Shown: positions 55,471 to 63,563 of the stretch, piece after piece
Position numbering within the stretch: position 1 is the stretch's first letter
Layout of the letters: each line of letters begins with the position of its first letter
From: Maritimibacter sp.
Lineage (GTDB): Bacteria; Pseudomonadota; Alphaproteobacteria; Rhodobacterales; Rhodobacteraceae
Reading direction: 5' to 3'
Length of the DNA stretch: 64,000 nucleotides
NCBI GenBank assembly: GCA_017792445.1
Contig: CP051232.1
Span: forward strand, 3,756,001-3,820,000
The notes under the pieces: model-generated
The model's database searches: none
Told to the model about the DNA's origin: nothing
Seen by the model: only the letters and a program-made list of their open reading frames with translations
Position numbers and translations under genes: made by a program

Positions 55471-56249
55471 CAGCGGCGGTGCTTCCGCACGACGCCCGCT
55501 TGCCACGCGCGCAGCGCGGGTGCGGCCAGCGAGTGCAGCCACAACAGCGCGGTCATCTGCGCGCCCGGCGCGACGGTGAACCGGCCCTTGTCGGCGCGCT
55601 TCAGGATCGCCGCGGCGACGTTCTCGGGCGTCCAAAGCCCGCCGCCGGCGGTGATCGCCTTGGTGACCGCGGGCTTGGTGCGGGCCTCGGCGGCCAGTTG
55701 CGGCGTGTCGGTGTCGGGCGGGTAGGCCAGCGTCACGCTGATCCGGGGCGCGAGTTCGACCCGCAGCACCTCTGCCAGCCCGCGCAGGGCGAATTTCGAC
55801 GGCGCATAGGCAGAGTATCCGTAGATCCCGAAGAACGCCGCGCCGGACGACACGAAGACCAGCCGCCCGTCGCCCATCGCATCGGCACAGGCCTTGGCGA
55901 AATAAAGCGCGCCCATGTAGTTCGTCTGCATCTGCGCCTCGTGGGCGGCGATGTCCTGCGACATGAACTCGCCGGGCTCGGCGATGCCCGCGTTTGCGAT
56001 GGCCCAGCCCGGCGCGCCGAAGTCGGCGATGGCCTGCGTCACGGCGGCCTCGCAAGTAGCGCGGTCGGCGACGTCGCAGGGATAGGCGCGGGCGTTCGGC
56101 ATGGACGCCACCGCGTCCGTCAGCCGGTCGGCGTTGCGGGCGAACAAGGCCACGGGGTGACCGCGCGCGGACAGCTGGCGGGCCAGCGCAAGGCCGATCC
56201 CGCTGCTGCCCCCGGTGATGAAGGCCGGCCGGGTGGCCGTGCCCGTCAC
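55470..56249 (-). CDS. SDR resembling 3-ketodihydrosphingosine reductase (KDSR)
   Basis: A 259-residue short-chain dehydrogenase. ITGGSSGIG (11-19) is the NADPH-binding loop and Y148/K152 are in the YxxxK site. AYPPDTDTP (175-183) with RTKP a few residues later matches the PPDTDTPG...RTKP signature of eukaryotic KDSR (FVT1/TSC10), which reduces 3-ketosphinganine to sphinganine. GTG 56249 overlaps the MIPS stop by four bases. It likely reduces the product of the alpha-oxoamine synthase in the same locus. Confidence 0.9.
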   Translation of the reverse strand: MTGTATRPAFITGGSSGIGLALARQLSARGHPVALFARNADRLTDAVASMPNARAYPCDVADRATCEAAVTQAIADFGAPGWAIANAGIAEPGEFMSQDIAAHEAQMQTNYMGALYFAKACADAMGDGRLVFVSSGAAFFGIYGYSAYAPSKFALRGLAEVLRVELAPRISVTLAYPPDTDTPQLAAEARTKPAVTKAITAGGGLWTPENVAAAILKRADKGRFTVAPGAQMTALLWLHSLAAPALRAWQAGVVRKHRR

Positions 56250-57358
56250 TGGCCGGCGTCCCCCGCGAAAGCCAGCAGCATGTCGTGCGCCTCGGGGTCG
56301 TCGACCTGCTCGGGCGGGTGCTTGAACAGGAAGGCGCTTGCCTCGGGCACCGCACCCTTCAGCCCGCGTTCCAGCGCGATGCGGGCGCAGCGGACGGCGG
56401 TGATTGCCATCGCGGCGGCGTTCGGGCTGTCTTCGACTTCCAGACGGACCTCCATCGAGGTCTTGGCGCCGCCCAGCAGCTGCCCTTCGATCCGGACGTA
56501 AGCGACCTTGCGGTCATGCAGCCACGGGACATAGTCCGATGGGCCGATGCGGATGTTGCCATCGGCCAGCCGGGCGTCCATCGCGGCCTGCACGGCCTCG
56601 GTCTTGGACTCGCGCTTCAGCGCCAGCCGGTCCATGTCCATCATGTTCATGAAGTCGGTGTTGCCGCCGACGTTCAACTGGTAGGTGCGGTCGATCTTCA
56701 CACCGCGCATGTCGGCCAGATGCGCCAGCGTGCGGTGCACGATGGTCGCACCGAACTGTGCCTTGAAGTCGTCGCCAAGGATCGGCAGGCCGGCGCTTTC
56801 GAATTTCTTCGCCCAGGTGGGGTTCGAGGCCAGGAACACCGGGATGCCGTTCACCACCGCGCAGCCGGCTTCCAGCGCGCACTGGGCGTAGAACTCGACC
56901 GCTTGCGTGCTGCCGACGGGCAGGAAGATCACCAGAACCTCGGCCTGCGCGTCCTTCAGAGCGGCGACGATCTGGTCCTTCGACAGCGGCGGTTCGTCCG
57001 AGGGCACAAAGCTCAGCTCGGGCGGCTGGTTGCGCATGAAGGCCGACACGCCGTCAAGGTCGGGCCCGCGATGCACGCGGGCCGGCTGGTCGTCAAGCTT
57101 GTCCCAGAAGATCTCGGTACAGTTCGGGTCGGCCAGCACGGCCTCGCCGATGGGGCGGTTCACCTTGCGGCGGTCCACGTCGAAGCCCGCGACGATCTCG
57201 ATATCCTCGGGGCGGTAACCGCCAAGCTCGGGAAAGGAGACGCCGACGGCATCCGCGCCTTTGACGCGGCAATAGGAAACGGCCTGGACGAGCGAAGAGG
57301 CGCAATTGCCGACACCGGCAATCGCCGTGCGGATACTGCCGCGCTGGGAGGTGCTCAT
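56246..57358 (-). CDS. Inositol-3-phosphate synthase
   Basis: A 370-residue NAD-dependent myo-inositol-1-phosphate synthase of the actinobacterial and archaeal type. TAIAGVGNCASSLVQAVSYC is the NAD-binding loop, then VNGIPVFLASNP, GDDFKAQFGATIVHRTLA, and YQLNVGGNTDFMNM, and the C-terminal KTSMEVRLEVEDSPNAAAMAITAVR. It converts glucose-6-phosphate to inositol-3-phosphate, so it needs a lipid or glycan use nearby. Its stop overlaps the SDR gene; cdsA-like and lptFG-like genes follow. Confidence 0.95.
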   Translation of the reverse strand: MSTSQRGSIRTAIAGVGNCASSLVQAVSYCRVKGADAVGVSFPELGGYRPEDIEIVAGFDVDRRKVNRPIGEAVLADPNCTEIFWDKLDDQPARVHRGPDLDGVSAFMRNQPPELSFVPSDEPPLSKDQIVAALKDAQAEVLVIFLPVGSTQAVEFYAQCALEAGCAVVNGIPVFLASNPTWAKKFESAGLPILGDDFKAQFGATIVHRTLAHLADMRGVKIDRTYQLNVGGNTDFMNMMDMDRLALKRESKTEAVQAAMDARLADGNIRIGPSDYVPWLHDRKVAYVRIEGQLLGGAKTSMEVRLEVEDSPNAAAMAITAVRCARIALERGLKGAVPEASAFLFKHPPEQVDDPEAHDMLLAFAGDAGQ

Positions 57359-57426
57359 GTATCCCTCGAAATTCTCGTTATTCTAGGCGGGGGTTTTGGC
57401 ACGGTGGCGGGGCGGGCGCCAGTGGA

Positions 57427-58038
57427 TTATTGCTGAAGTTCGCCACCCGAGACCGCGTAATACTCGGAAATCGCACCGGCTCCTGCCGGAAGCAGCCCGT
57501 GGACCGACAGTTGCGTCACGCGCGGCAACAGCCCGCTTTCGTCGACCTCGGCATAGGCATAGACGACCCGCGCCGTCTCGCCGCCGATCCGGCCCAGCAC
57601 CTGCGCCTTGAACGGGCCGGTCTGAAGCAGCACCATCGACAGTTGCGGCAGCGGCTTCAACGCCACGTTGAACTGCCCGGCCGTGGCGCGGCGGCTGATG
57701 TTCACGCCGAAGGCCAACAGGCGCTCGATGGGTTTCAGCGGCTTTCGTTCGCCGTCGTCGGCATAGCGGCGCCAGTAGATGCTGACGGCATCGGGATAGG
57801 TCAGGGTGCCGGCGGCGTCATAGCGAGCGGCGAAAACGATGGTGTTCTCGTTGGTCGAACGCTGCAGAAAGAACATCTGGTTGGGGTCTTCCGGCACGGG
57901 CCAGTCCGGCTGAACCAGCGGCAGGCGCGGCTGGCGGTCGACGCGGATCGTCTGCAACCGCGCCGCCGAGGCCGCCCCGGGAAGGGAGGCCGCCGCGAAG
58001 GCCGCACCCGTGGTGCCGATGAAATGACGCCGGTCCAT
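57427..58038 (-). CDS. DUF4833-like exported protein
   Basis: A 203-residue protein with a twin-arginine signal (MDRRHFIGTTGAAFAAASLPGAASA). The mature part, with FFLQRSTNENTIVFAARYDAAGTLTYPDAVSIYWRRYADDGERKPLKPIERLLAFGV, matches my recollection of the DUF4833 family. Beta-rich, no catalytic motif seen; perhaps a periplasmic lipid-handling protein. It lies 68 bases upstream of the MIPS gene on the same strand and 138 bases after the alpha-oxoamine synthase, so it belongs to the same unit. Confidence 0.78.
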   Translation of the reverse strand: MDRRHFIGTTGAAFAAASLPGAASAARLQTIRVDRQPRLPLVQPDWPVPEDPNQMFFLQRSTNENTIVFAARYDAAGTLTYPDAVSIYWRRYADDGERKPLKPIERLLAFGVNISRRATAGQFNVALKPLPQLSMVLLQTGPFKAQVLGRIGGETARVVYAYAEVDESGLLPRVTQLSVHGLLPAGAGAISEYYAVSGGELQQ

Positions 58039-58176
58039 GGTTCAACTATAGCGCGGGCACGGGGGCAGGCGAGAGGATCGCGTGTTCCGGCCAGCGCTTA
58101 TCGGCGGGCTTCTGCCTGTGGCGTCATAGGTCGCGGACGTCCGGCGGGGGCGTGTCGCTCAAGGCACTGAAAACGT

Positions 58177-59409
58177 TCAGGAACTTGCAATCTTTACCGG
58201 CAAGTCGCCATGAACCGCGGCGGCGGTCACATCGACCGCGCGCAGGATATCCTCGTCGCGGTGGGCGGCGGAGAAGAAGAAGCGGATGCGCGGCTGGTCC
58301 TTCGGCACACCGACCTGAACGATCGGCGGCGCGTAGATGCCGTGCTCGATCAGAACCTGACTGATCATCATCGTCTGCTCGGGCGTCTCGAAATGCAGCG
58401 GCACCACGGCCTCGCCGATGGCGTTGCCGGGCTCCAGCCCCGCCGCGCGCGCGGTGTCGCGGAACAGGCGGGACTTCTGTTTCAGCCGTTCCACCCGCTC
58501 GGGCTCGCGCCGCAGGATGTTCACCGCCGCGTTGGCCGAGGCGGTGGTCGCGGGCGACAGGCCCACGGAATAGACGAAACCGGGCAGGGTGAACCGCAGC
58601 CATGCGATCACTTCGGCATTGGCGCAGATGAAGCCGCCCGACGAGACGAAGCTTTTCGACAGCGTGCCCACCGACAGTTCGACCTCGGACGGGTCGATGC
58701 CGAAATGCTCGCAGATGCCTTTGCCGTTCCGGCCAAGCACGCCGTAGGAATGCGCCTCGTCCACCAGCAGCCAAGCGTCGTGGCGGTTCTTCATCTCGAC
58801 CAGCCGGGGCAGGTCGGGAATGTCACCATCCATCGAATACAGCCCTTCGACCACCACCAGCACGTGCCGGTATTCGCCGCGCGCCGCCTTAAGCTGCGCT
58901 TCGAGGTCGTCGAAGTTGTTGTGCTCGAAAGTCCGGCACTCGAACCGGCCGGACTTGGCGCCCACCACGATGGAGTTGTGCGCAAGGCTGTCGATCAGCA
59001 CAAGATCGCGCGGCCCCAGCAGGTGATTGATCAGCGACAGGTTGGTCAGGTAGCCCGAGATCAGCGACAGCACGTCGCCGACGCCGAGGAACTCGGCAAG
59101 GTTGCGTTCCAGCGCCCGGTGCGCGGTGCGTTCACCGCCGACAAGGCGCGACGCTCCGGCGCCCGCGCCGTAATCCTGCATCGCCTGGGTCGAGGCCGCG
59201 ATGACCTCCGGATGACGCGCAAGGCCGAGATAGTCGTAATGCGCGAGGCTGACGTAGCCCTCGGGCTTCGAGGAATACATCTGCTCAAGCCGGTCCACGG
59301 GCACGAAATAGGGGTGACCCTTTTCGATGATGGACTTCCCTGCTAGCCGAAACCGTCGCTCTGCCACTGCAGAAAAGCTCGGGCGCTCCGGCTTGCCGTC
59401 TGAAACCAT
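58177..59409 (-). CDS. Alpha-oxoamine synthase, serine palmitoyltransferase-like
   Basis: A 410-residue PLP enzyme of the alpha-oxoamine synthase family (serine palmitoyltransferase, KBL, ALAS, BioF). Lys252 in VGTLSKSF is the Schiff base residue; LVDEAHSYG (215-223) and VVEGLYSMDGD are typical. The C-terminus with PPIVQVGVPKDQPRIRFFFSAAH carries substrate loop residues. It condenses an acyl thioester with an amino acid, most likely serine given the KDSR-like SDR and desaturase in the locus, to give a 3-keto sphingoid base. AAGGAGG stands five bases before ATG 59409. Confidence 0.9.
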   Translation of the reverse strand: MVSDGKPERPSFSAVAERRFRLAGKSIIEKGHPYFVPVDRLEQMYSSKPEGYVSLAHYDYLGLARHPEVIAASTQAMQDYGAGAGASRLVGGERTAHRALERNLAEFLGVGDVLSLISGYLTNLSLINHLLGPRDLVLIDSLAHNSIVVGAKSGRFECRTFEHNNFDDLEAQLKAARGEYRHVLVVVEGLYSMDGDIPDLPRLVEMKNRHDAWLLVDEAHSYGVLGRNGKGICEHFGIDPSEVELSVGTLSKSFVSSGGFICANAEVIAWLRFTLPGFVYSVGLSPATTASANAAVNILRREPERVERLKQKSRLFRDTARAAGLEPGNAIGEAVVPLHFETPEQTMMISQVLIEHGIYAPPIVQVGVPKDQPRIRFFFSAAHRDEDILRAVDVTAAAVHGDLPVKIASS

Positions 59410-59492
59410 CAAAACCTCCTTGGACAGCGCCCTGCCCGGACTGCCCGTGCGTCTGCCTGTTTGCGCCAACCTACCGGATTTAGCAGCACTAA

Positions 59493-59521
59493 CAATAGCC
59501 CTGCCGGATGGCACCGGCAAA
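59493..59521 (-). promoter_or_regulatory. Candidate sigma-70 promoter for the alpha-oxoamine synthase gene
   Basis: On the minus strand, TTGCCG (59521-59516) and TATTGT (59498-59493) are 17 bases apart, about 85 bases before the start codon, in the 151-base gap after phnW. No terminator-like uridine tract follows phnW, so transcription may also continue from the phosphonate genes. Confidence 0.45.
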
Positions 59522-59560
59522 AATCCCCGCGCCTTGCCGGGTTGTAACGCCCTGAAACAC

Positions 59561-60664
59561 TTAGTGACGCGCCTGCATCGCCGCCGTCACGCGTGCCGCT
59601 GCGGCAAGGAAGGCCGTGATGTCTGCGGGAGAGACGTCGCCGATTACTCCGACGCGAAAGGTTGCGTGGTCTCGCATCTTTCCCGCGTAAATCGCGAAGC
59701 CTTCGTCCTTCAGCCTGTCATAGAACTGTTGGAAATCGAACCACGCATCCTCGGGTTCCCCAAAGGAAACTATGATCGGAGCCTGCGTCGCGGGGTCCAG
59801 CACCGGGCGAAAGCCCAGATCCGCCATCCCCTTGATTAACAGCGTACAATTTTCGGCATAGCGCGCGCGGCGCGCTTCGGGCCCGCCTTCCGCCTGCAAC
59901 TCGTCCAGCGCCTGCGCCAAAGCCGCGATGACATGCGTCGGCGGTGTGAAGCGCCACTGACCGTCAGCGGAAAACTGCCGATCCTGGGCCGCAAGATCCA
60001 GTACAAGCGACGGCGAGTTGTGATCGTCACGCGACAACAGCGGTTTGCGGACGATGACGAAGCCCGCGCCGGGGACGCCCTGAAGGCATTTGTTGGACGA
60101 TGCGGCCAGTGCCGCGAATCTCAGCGCGCCCGCGTCGCAGGGCAGCGCGCCGAAGGACGACATCGCGTCGACCAGCACTTCGGTTCCCGCCGCGCGGCAG
60201 ATCTCCGAAATCTCGGCGATCGGGTTCAGCACGCCCGAAGTCGTTTCGCAATGCACGACGGCGGCGAAACGGAACGGCCCGCCGCTGGCCAGCGCCTCGG
60301 CCACGGCGGCGGCGGGCACCGGCGCGCGGTCGGGCAGGTCCAGCACGCTGTGGCGCAGGCCCATGCGGGCGCAGATCTCGGCGATCCGCTTGCCGTAGGC
60401 GCCGTTCGACACCACGAGGATGCCATCGTCGGGCGCGACCAGCGAGGCGATCATCGCCTCGACCGCGAAGGTGCCCGAGCCCTGCAACGGAACGGCGGTA
60501 TAGTCGTCGCCGGCGTTTGCGATCCGCAGCAGACCCTGTCGCACCCCGGCGGTCAGCGCCTCGAACTCCGGGTCGCGGGACCCCCAGTCGCGCAGCATCG
60601 CGCGTTTCACGCTGTCGGTGGTGGTCAGCGGGCCGGGGGTCAGCAAAAGCGGCGTGTCGGTCAT
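59561..60664 (-). CDS. phnW: 2-Aminoethylphosphonate-pyruvate transaminase
   Basis: A 367-residue class V aminotransferase. LLLTPGPLTTTDSVKRAMLRDWGSRDPEF matches PhnW, and Lys192 in SSNKCLQGVPG is the PLP lysine. In synthesis it aminates phosphonoacetaldehyde to 2-aminoethylphosphonate. With ppd and pepM in one operon the synthetic direction is expected. ATG 60664 overlaps the ppd stop by four bases. It ends 151 bases before the alpha-oxoamine synthase gene. Confidence 0.95.
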   Translation of the reverse strand: MTDTPLLLTPGPLTTTDSVKRAMLRDWGSRDPEFEALTAGVRQGLLRIANAGDDYTAVPLQGSGTFAVEAMIASLVAPDDGILVVSNGAYGKRIAEICARMGLRHSVLDLPDRAPVPAAAVAEALASGGPFRFAAVVHCETTSGVLNPIAEISEICRAAGTEVLVDAMSSFGALPCDAGALRFAALAASSNKCLQGVPGAGFVIVRKPLLSRDDHNSPSLVLDLAAQDRQFSADGQWRFTPPTHVIAALAQALDELQAEGGPEARRARYAENCTLLIKGMADLGFRPVLDPATQAPIIVSFGEPEDAWFDFQQFYDRLKDEGFAIYAGKMRDHATFRVGVIGDVSPADITAFLAAAARVTAAMQARH

Positions 60665-61794
60665 GCAAGATACTCGCGGAAGCGGCGGGCGACGGTTTCC
60701 GGCGTCACCTTGGGCCGGGGCAGGTTCTCGATCCGGCTGGGCGAGACCTTCAGATGCAGAAGGCGCGGGCCGGGGGTGGCAAGAGCAGCGCGCAGCAGCG
60801 TGCCTGCATCGTCAAGCGTGTCGGCGCGGCCCGCGAAGGCATAGCCGCAGGCGCTGGCGACGGCGGCGAAGTCGACGCCGGGCGACACGGTGCGCTGGCC
60901 GCCGGTGCTTTCGTGGATGCCGTTGTCGAGGATGACGTGGGTCAGGTTCGCCGGTTGCTCGGCCCCGATGGTGGCAAGGTTGCCCAGCTTCATCAGCGCC
61001 GCGCCGTCGCCATCCAGCACGACGATCTCGCGGTCCGTGTTCAGCGCCGCGCCAAGGCCGATGGCGCTTGCGCCGCCCATGGACCCGACGGTGTAAAGAT
61101 GCGCGGGCGCGTCTTCGAGCGCATACAATTCGCGCCCGCAATAGCCGGTGGTGGCGATCAGCCCCGTGCCATCGGGCACCGAGGCACGGATGAGGTCCAG
61201 CACCTCGACCCGGCGCGGCGGTTCGGCGGCGGCGAAGGCGCCCTCGGGCGTGCAGGCGGGGCGCGCGGCGACCGGTGTCTCGTCCAGCGGCGACTTGGCC
61301 ACGCCGCCCTTTGGCAGCACGAAACCGAAGGGCAGCGACGTCTCCGCCATCCGCGCCATCGCGGTGTCCAGCGCGGGGCCGATGGCGGCGGCGCTGGCCG
61401 GGAAGGGCGCGTTGGGCACCTGCATCAGATCCAAAAGCCCTTGCGTGATCTGGCCCATCAGCTCGTGCTGCGGCTCGTCGCCAATGCCGGGCTGACCGCG
61501 CCACGTGGTCAACACCAGCGTCGGGATGCGGAACGGAAAGTTCAGCGAGGTCAGCGGGTTGACCGTATTCCCAAGTCCCGAGTTCTGGCACATCACGGCC
61601 GTCTCGCGCCCGGCAAGCCATGCGCCGGCGGCGATGGCCACGGCCTCGCCCTCGCTGGCCGCGCCGACATAGGCGGTGTCGGGGCTGGAGATGACCGCGT
61701 TCATCAGCGGCGTCAGGAAGGAACAGGGAACACCCGTCCAGAACGAGATGCCGCGCTCGGCGGCGGCTGCGATGAAGTCAGGAGCGTCGATCAT
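60661..61794 (-). CDS. ppd: Phosphonopyruvate decarboxylase
   Basis: A 377-residue thiamine diphosphate enzyme. The conserved Glu is in ASEGE near residue 48, and the TPP/magnesium motif GDGAALMKLGNLATIGAEQPANLTHVILDN runs from 262 to 290. HESTGGQ follows, typical of the family. It decarboxylates phosphonopyruvate to phosphonoacetaldehyde, which makes the unfavourable PEP mutase step run forward. The start is ATG 61794. It overlaps phnW and follows pepM by 49 bases. Confidence 0.95.
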   Translation of the reverse strand: MIDAPDFIAAAAERGISFWTGVPCSFLTPLMNAVISSPDTAYVGAASEGEAVAIAAGAWLAGRETAVMCQNSGLGNTVNPLTSLNFPFRIPTLVLTTWRGQPGIGDEPQHELMGQITQGLLDLMQVPNAPFPASAAAIGPALDTAMARMAETSLPFGFVLPKGGVAKSPLDETPVAARPACTPEGAFAAAEPPRRVEVLDLIRASVPDGTGLIATTGYCGRELYALEDAPAHLYTVGSMGGASAIGLGAALNTDREIVVLDGDGAALMKLGNLATIGAEQPANLTHVILDNGIHESTGGQRTVSPGVDFAAVASACGYAFAGRADTLDDAGTLLRAALATPGPRLLHLKVSPSRIENLPRPKVTPETVARRFREYLA

Positions 61795-61843
61795 CGGGGA
61801 AGGCGAATTTTCTTTTGCATTCCGGGGGCCTGCAAGGCGGGCA

Positions 61844-63454
61844 TCACATCGTGTTCCGGGCTTCGGAGAGGTCGGCAAGGTCGTTGACGTTGGCCCAGTT
61901 GCCGGACACGTAAATCGCCCGCACCGTTTCGCCGCGCGCCATCAGGCGGGTCAGCACGGCGGCCATGTCGGCCTGCGCCAGCACGCCTTCGGCCTCCATC
62001 CGGTCGAGTTCCGCGCGCAGCTTGGCGGTGCCGTCCGCCGACATGCCCAGCAGGCCGACCCACTGGCCGTCCGCCGCGTCCACCGCGCCGATCTGGCGGA
62101 CCTTCGGCGCCGCACCGGTCGCGAACCCGCCCTCGTAGGGCGCGGAACAGGCCACCAGGTCGCGGTCCTTGTCGGTGCCGGTCAGGTTGGGATCGACCAG
62201 AACCACGAAATCCTCGGTCCGGTCGCCCAAAAGGCTGACGAAGAACGGCTGGAACACGATATCGCCGTAGCCAACGATGGCGGCCCCGGTCAGGGCATCG
62301 CGGGCGCAGGCGAGCGAGGCCGCCTCGCCGGTGGTGGCGTAGTCCGGGTTCAGCGCCTTCGAGATGTTCTCGCCCTCGACCGCGTCGTGGCAGTAGCCGG
62401 CGACCACGGTGACGTTCTTCACGTGCTCGCGCCGAAAGGCATCCAACTGGCGGGCAAGGATGGACTGGCCGCGCACGTTGACCATGCATTTGGGCCGGTC
62501 CTCGGTCAGCGCGCCAAGGTCGCTGCCGCGTGTGGCGGCGAGGATCACGGCGGACCGTTCGGGCTGCGCGGCAAGATAGACCTTCTCGGCCTCTTCCAGT
62601 TCGCTGGCATTGGCCAGCGCGAAGACGTCCTCGAGGGGCGCGACCTCGCTTTCGATTTCCAGCAGCGTCTGCTGTTCGAAGATCTTGCGGCTGACCTCGC
62701 GCATCGACTGGATCGCGGCGCGCAGGTTGTGGTTGGCCCAGATCACCGTCGACACGCCCGCGTCGCGGAACTGGTCGGTGGGCGTGCGGTAATACTTGGT
62801 CGGGATGACGATCACCGGGCAGCGCGAATGGTCCCACAGCCGGTTGAATTCAAGGATCTCGTCGGCGTCGCGCTTGCGCGAATGGATCACCAGAGCGTCG
62901 GCGCCCGCGTCGGCATAGGCGTCGGCGCGCTTCAGCGCCTCGTCCATGCCCTGACCCGCGATCAGCGCCTCAATCCGGGCCACGACCGAGAAATCCGGGT
63001 GTTCCTGCGTGTCCTTGCCCGCTTTGATCTTGCCGCAGAACTCTTCGATGTCGGCAAGGTCGTCGCCTTCGCTGAGGAAGCTGTTCGTCTTCGGGAAGAT
63101 CTTGTCCTCGATGCAGACGCCCGCGATGCCGCGCTGGCACAGCTTCTTCACCAGACGGCGGAAGTTGTTGAAGTTGCCATAGCCGGTGTCGCCGTCCACG
63201 AGGATCGGCACGGTGGTCGCGTCGGACATGTATTCCAGCACGTCCAGCACCTGCGTCCACGACAGTTCGTTGTTGTCGCGCACCCCCAGCGTGGCCGAGA
63301 TCGACAGGCCCGAGGCCCAGACGCCGCCGAAGCCGGCCTCTTCGACGATCTTGGCCGACAGGCCGGAATGCGCCTCCATCAGGAAGGACAGGTCCTTCGA
63401 CTGAAGAAGTTCGCGAAGCTGGGTGAACTTGGAACGATCATGGCGTTGCAGCAC
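61844..63454 (-). CDS. pepM: Phosphoenolpyruvate mutase fused to a nucleotidyltransferase domain
   Basis: A 536-residue two-domain protein. Residues 1-300 are PEP mutase, with the motif [10 protein letters not shown] (116-125, pattern EDKxxxxxNS) that separates mutases from isocitrate lyase-like relatives, and GDTGYGN near 88-94. It makes phosphonopyruvate. Residues 301-536 resemble nucleotidyltransferases: [23 protein letters not shown]; the usual GxGxR loop is changed to ATRGSDLG, so catalysis is uncertain. The GTG start at 63454 has AAGG upstream. First gene of pepM-ppd-phnW. Confidence 0.94.
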   Translation of the reverse strand: MLQRHDRSKFTQLRELLQSKDLSFLMEAHSGLSAKIVEEAGFGGVWASGLSISATLGVRDNNELSWTQVLDVLEYMSDATTVPILVDGDTGYGNFNNFRRLVKKLCQRGIAGVCIEDKIFPKTNSFLSEGDDLADIEEFCGKIKAGKDTQEHPDFSVVARIEALIAGQGMDEALKRADAYADAGADALVIHSRKRDADEILEFNRLWDHSRCPVIVIPTKYYRTPTDQFRDAGVSTVIWANHNLRAAIQSMREVSRKIFEQQTLLEIESEVAPLEDVFALANASELEEAEKVYLAAQPERSAVILAATRGSDLGALTEDRPKCMVNVRGQSILARQLDAFRREHVKNVTVVAGYCHDAVEGENISKALNPDYATTGEAASLACARDALTGAAIVGYGDIVFQPFFVSLLGDRTEDFVVLVDPNLTGTDKDRDLVACSAPYEGGFATGAAPKVRQIGAVDAADGQWVGLLGMSADGTAKLRAELDRMEAEGVLAQADMAAVLTRLMARGETVRAIYVSGNWANVNDLADLSEARNTM

Positions 63455-63563
63455 GATGCGGGGACCTTTACGGAGGCGGACAACTCCCCTTGGTCTGACC
63501 CATCGGGGCCGCGAAGTAAATGGGAGGACCCCCCGACATGACCGACGCTAACAGGCCCTGCGC

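Noticed and set aside
59501-59525. Terminator after phnW
   Set aside because: GCCGG/CCGGC arms exist but on the minus strand the uridine tract comes before the stem, not after it.
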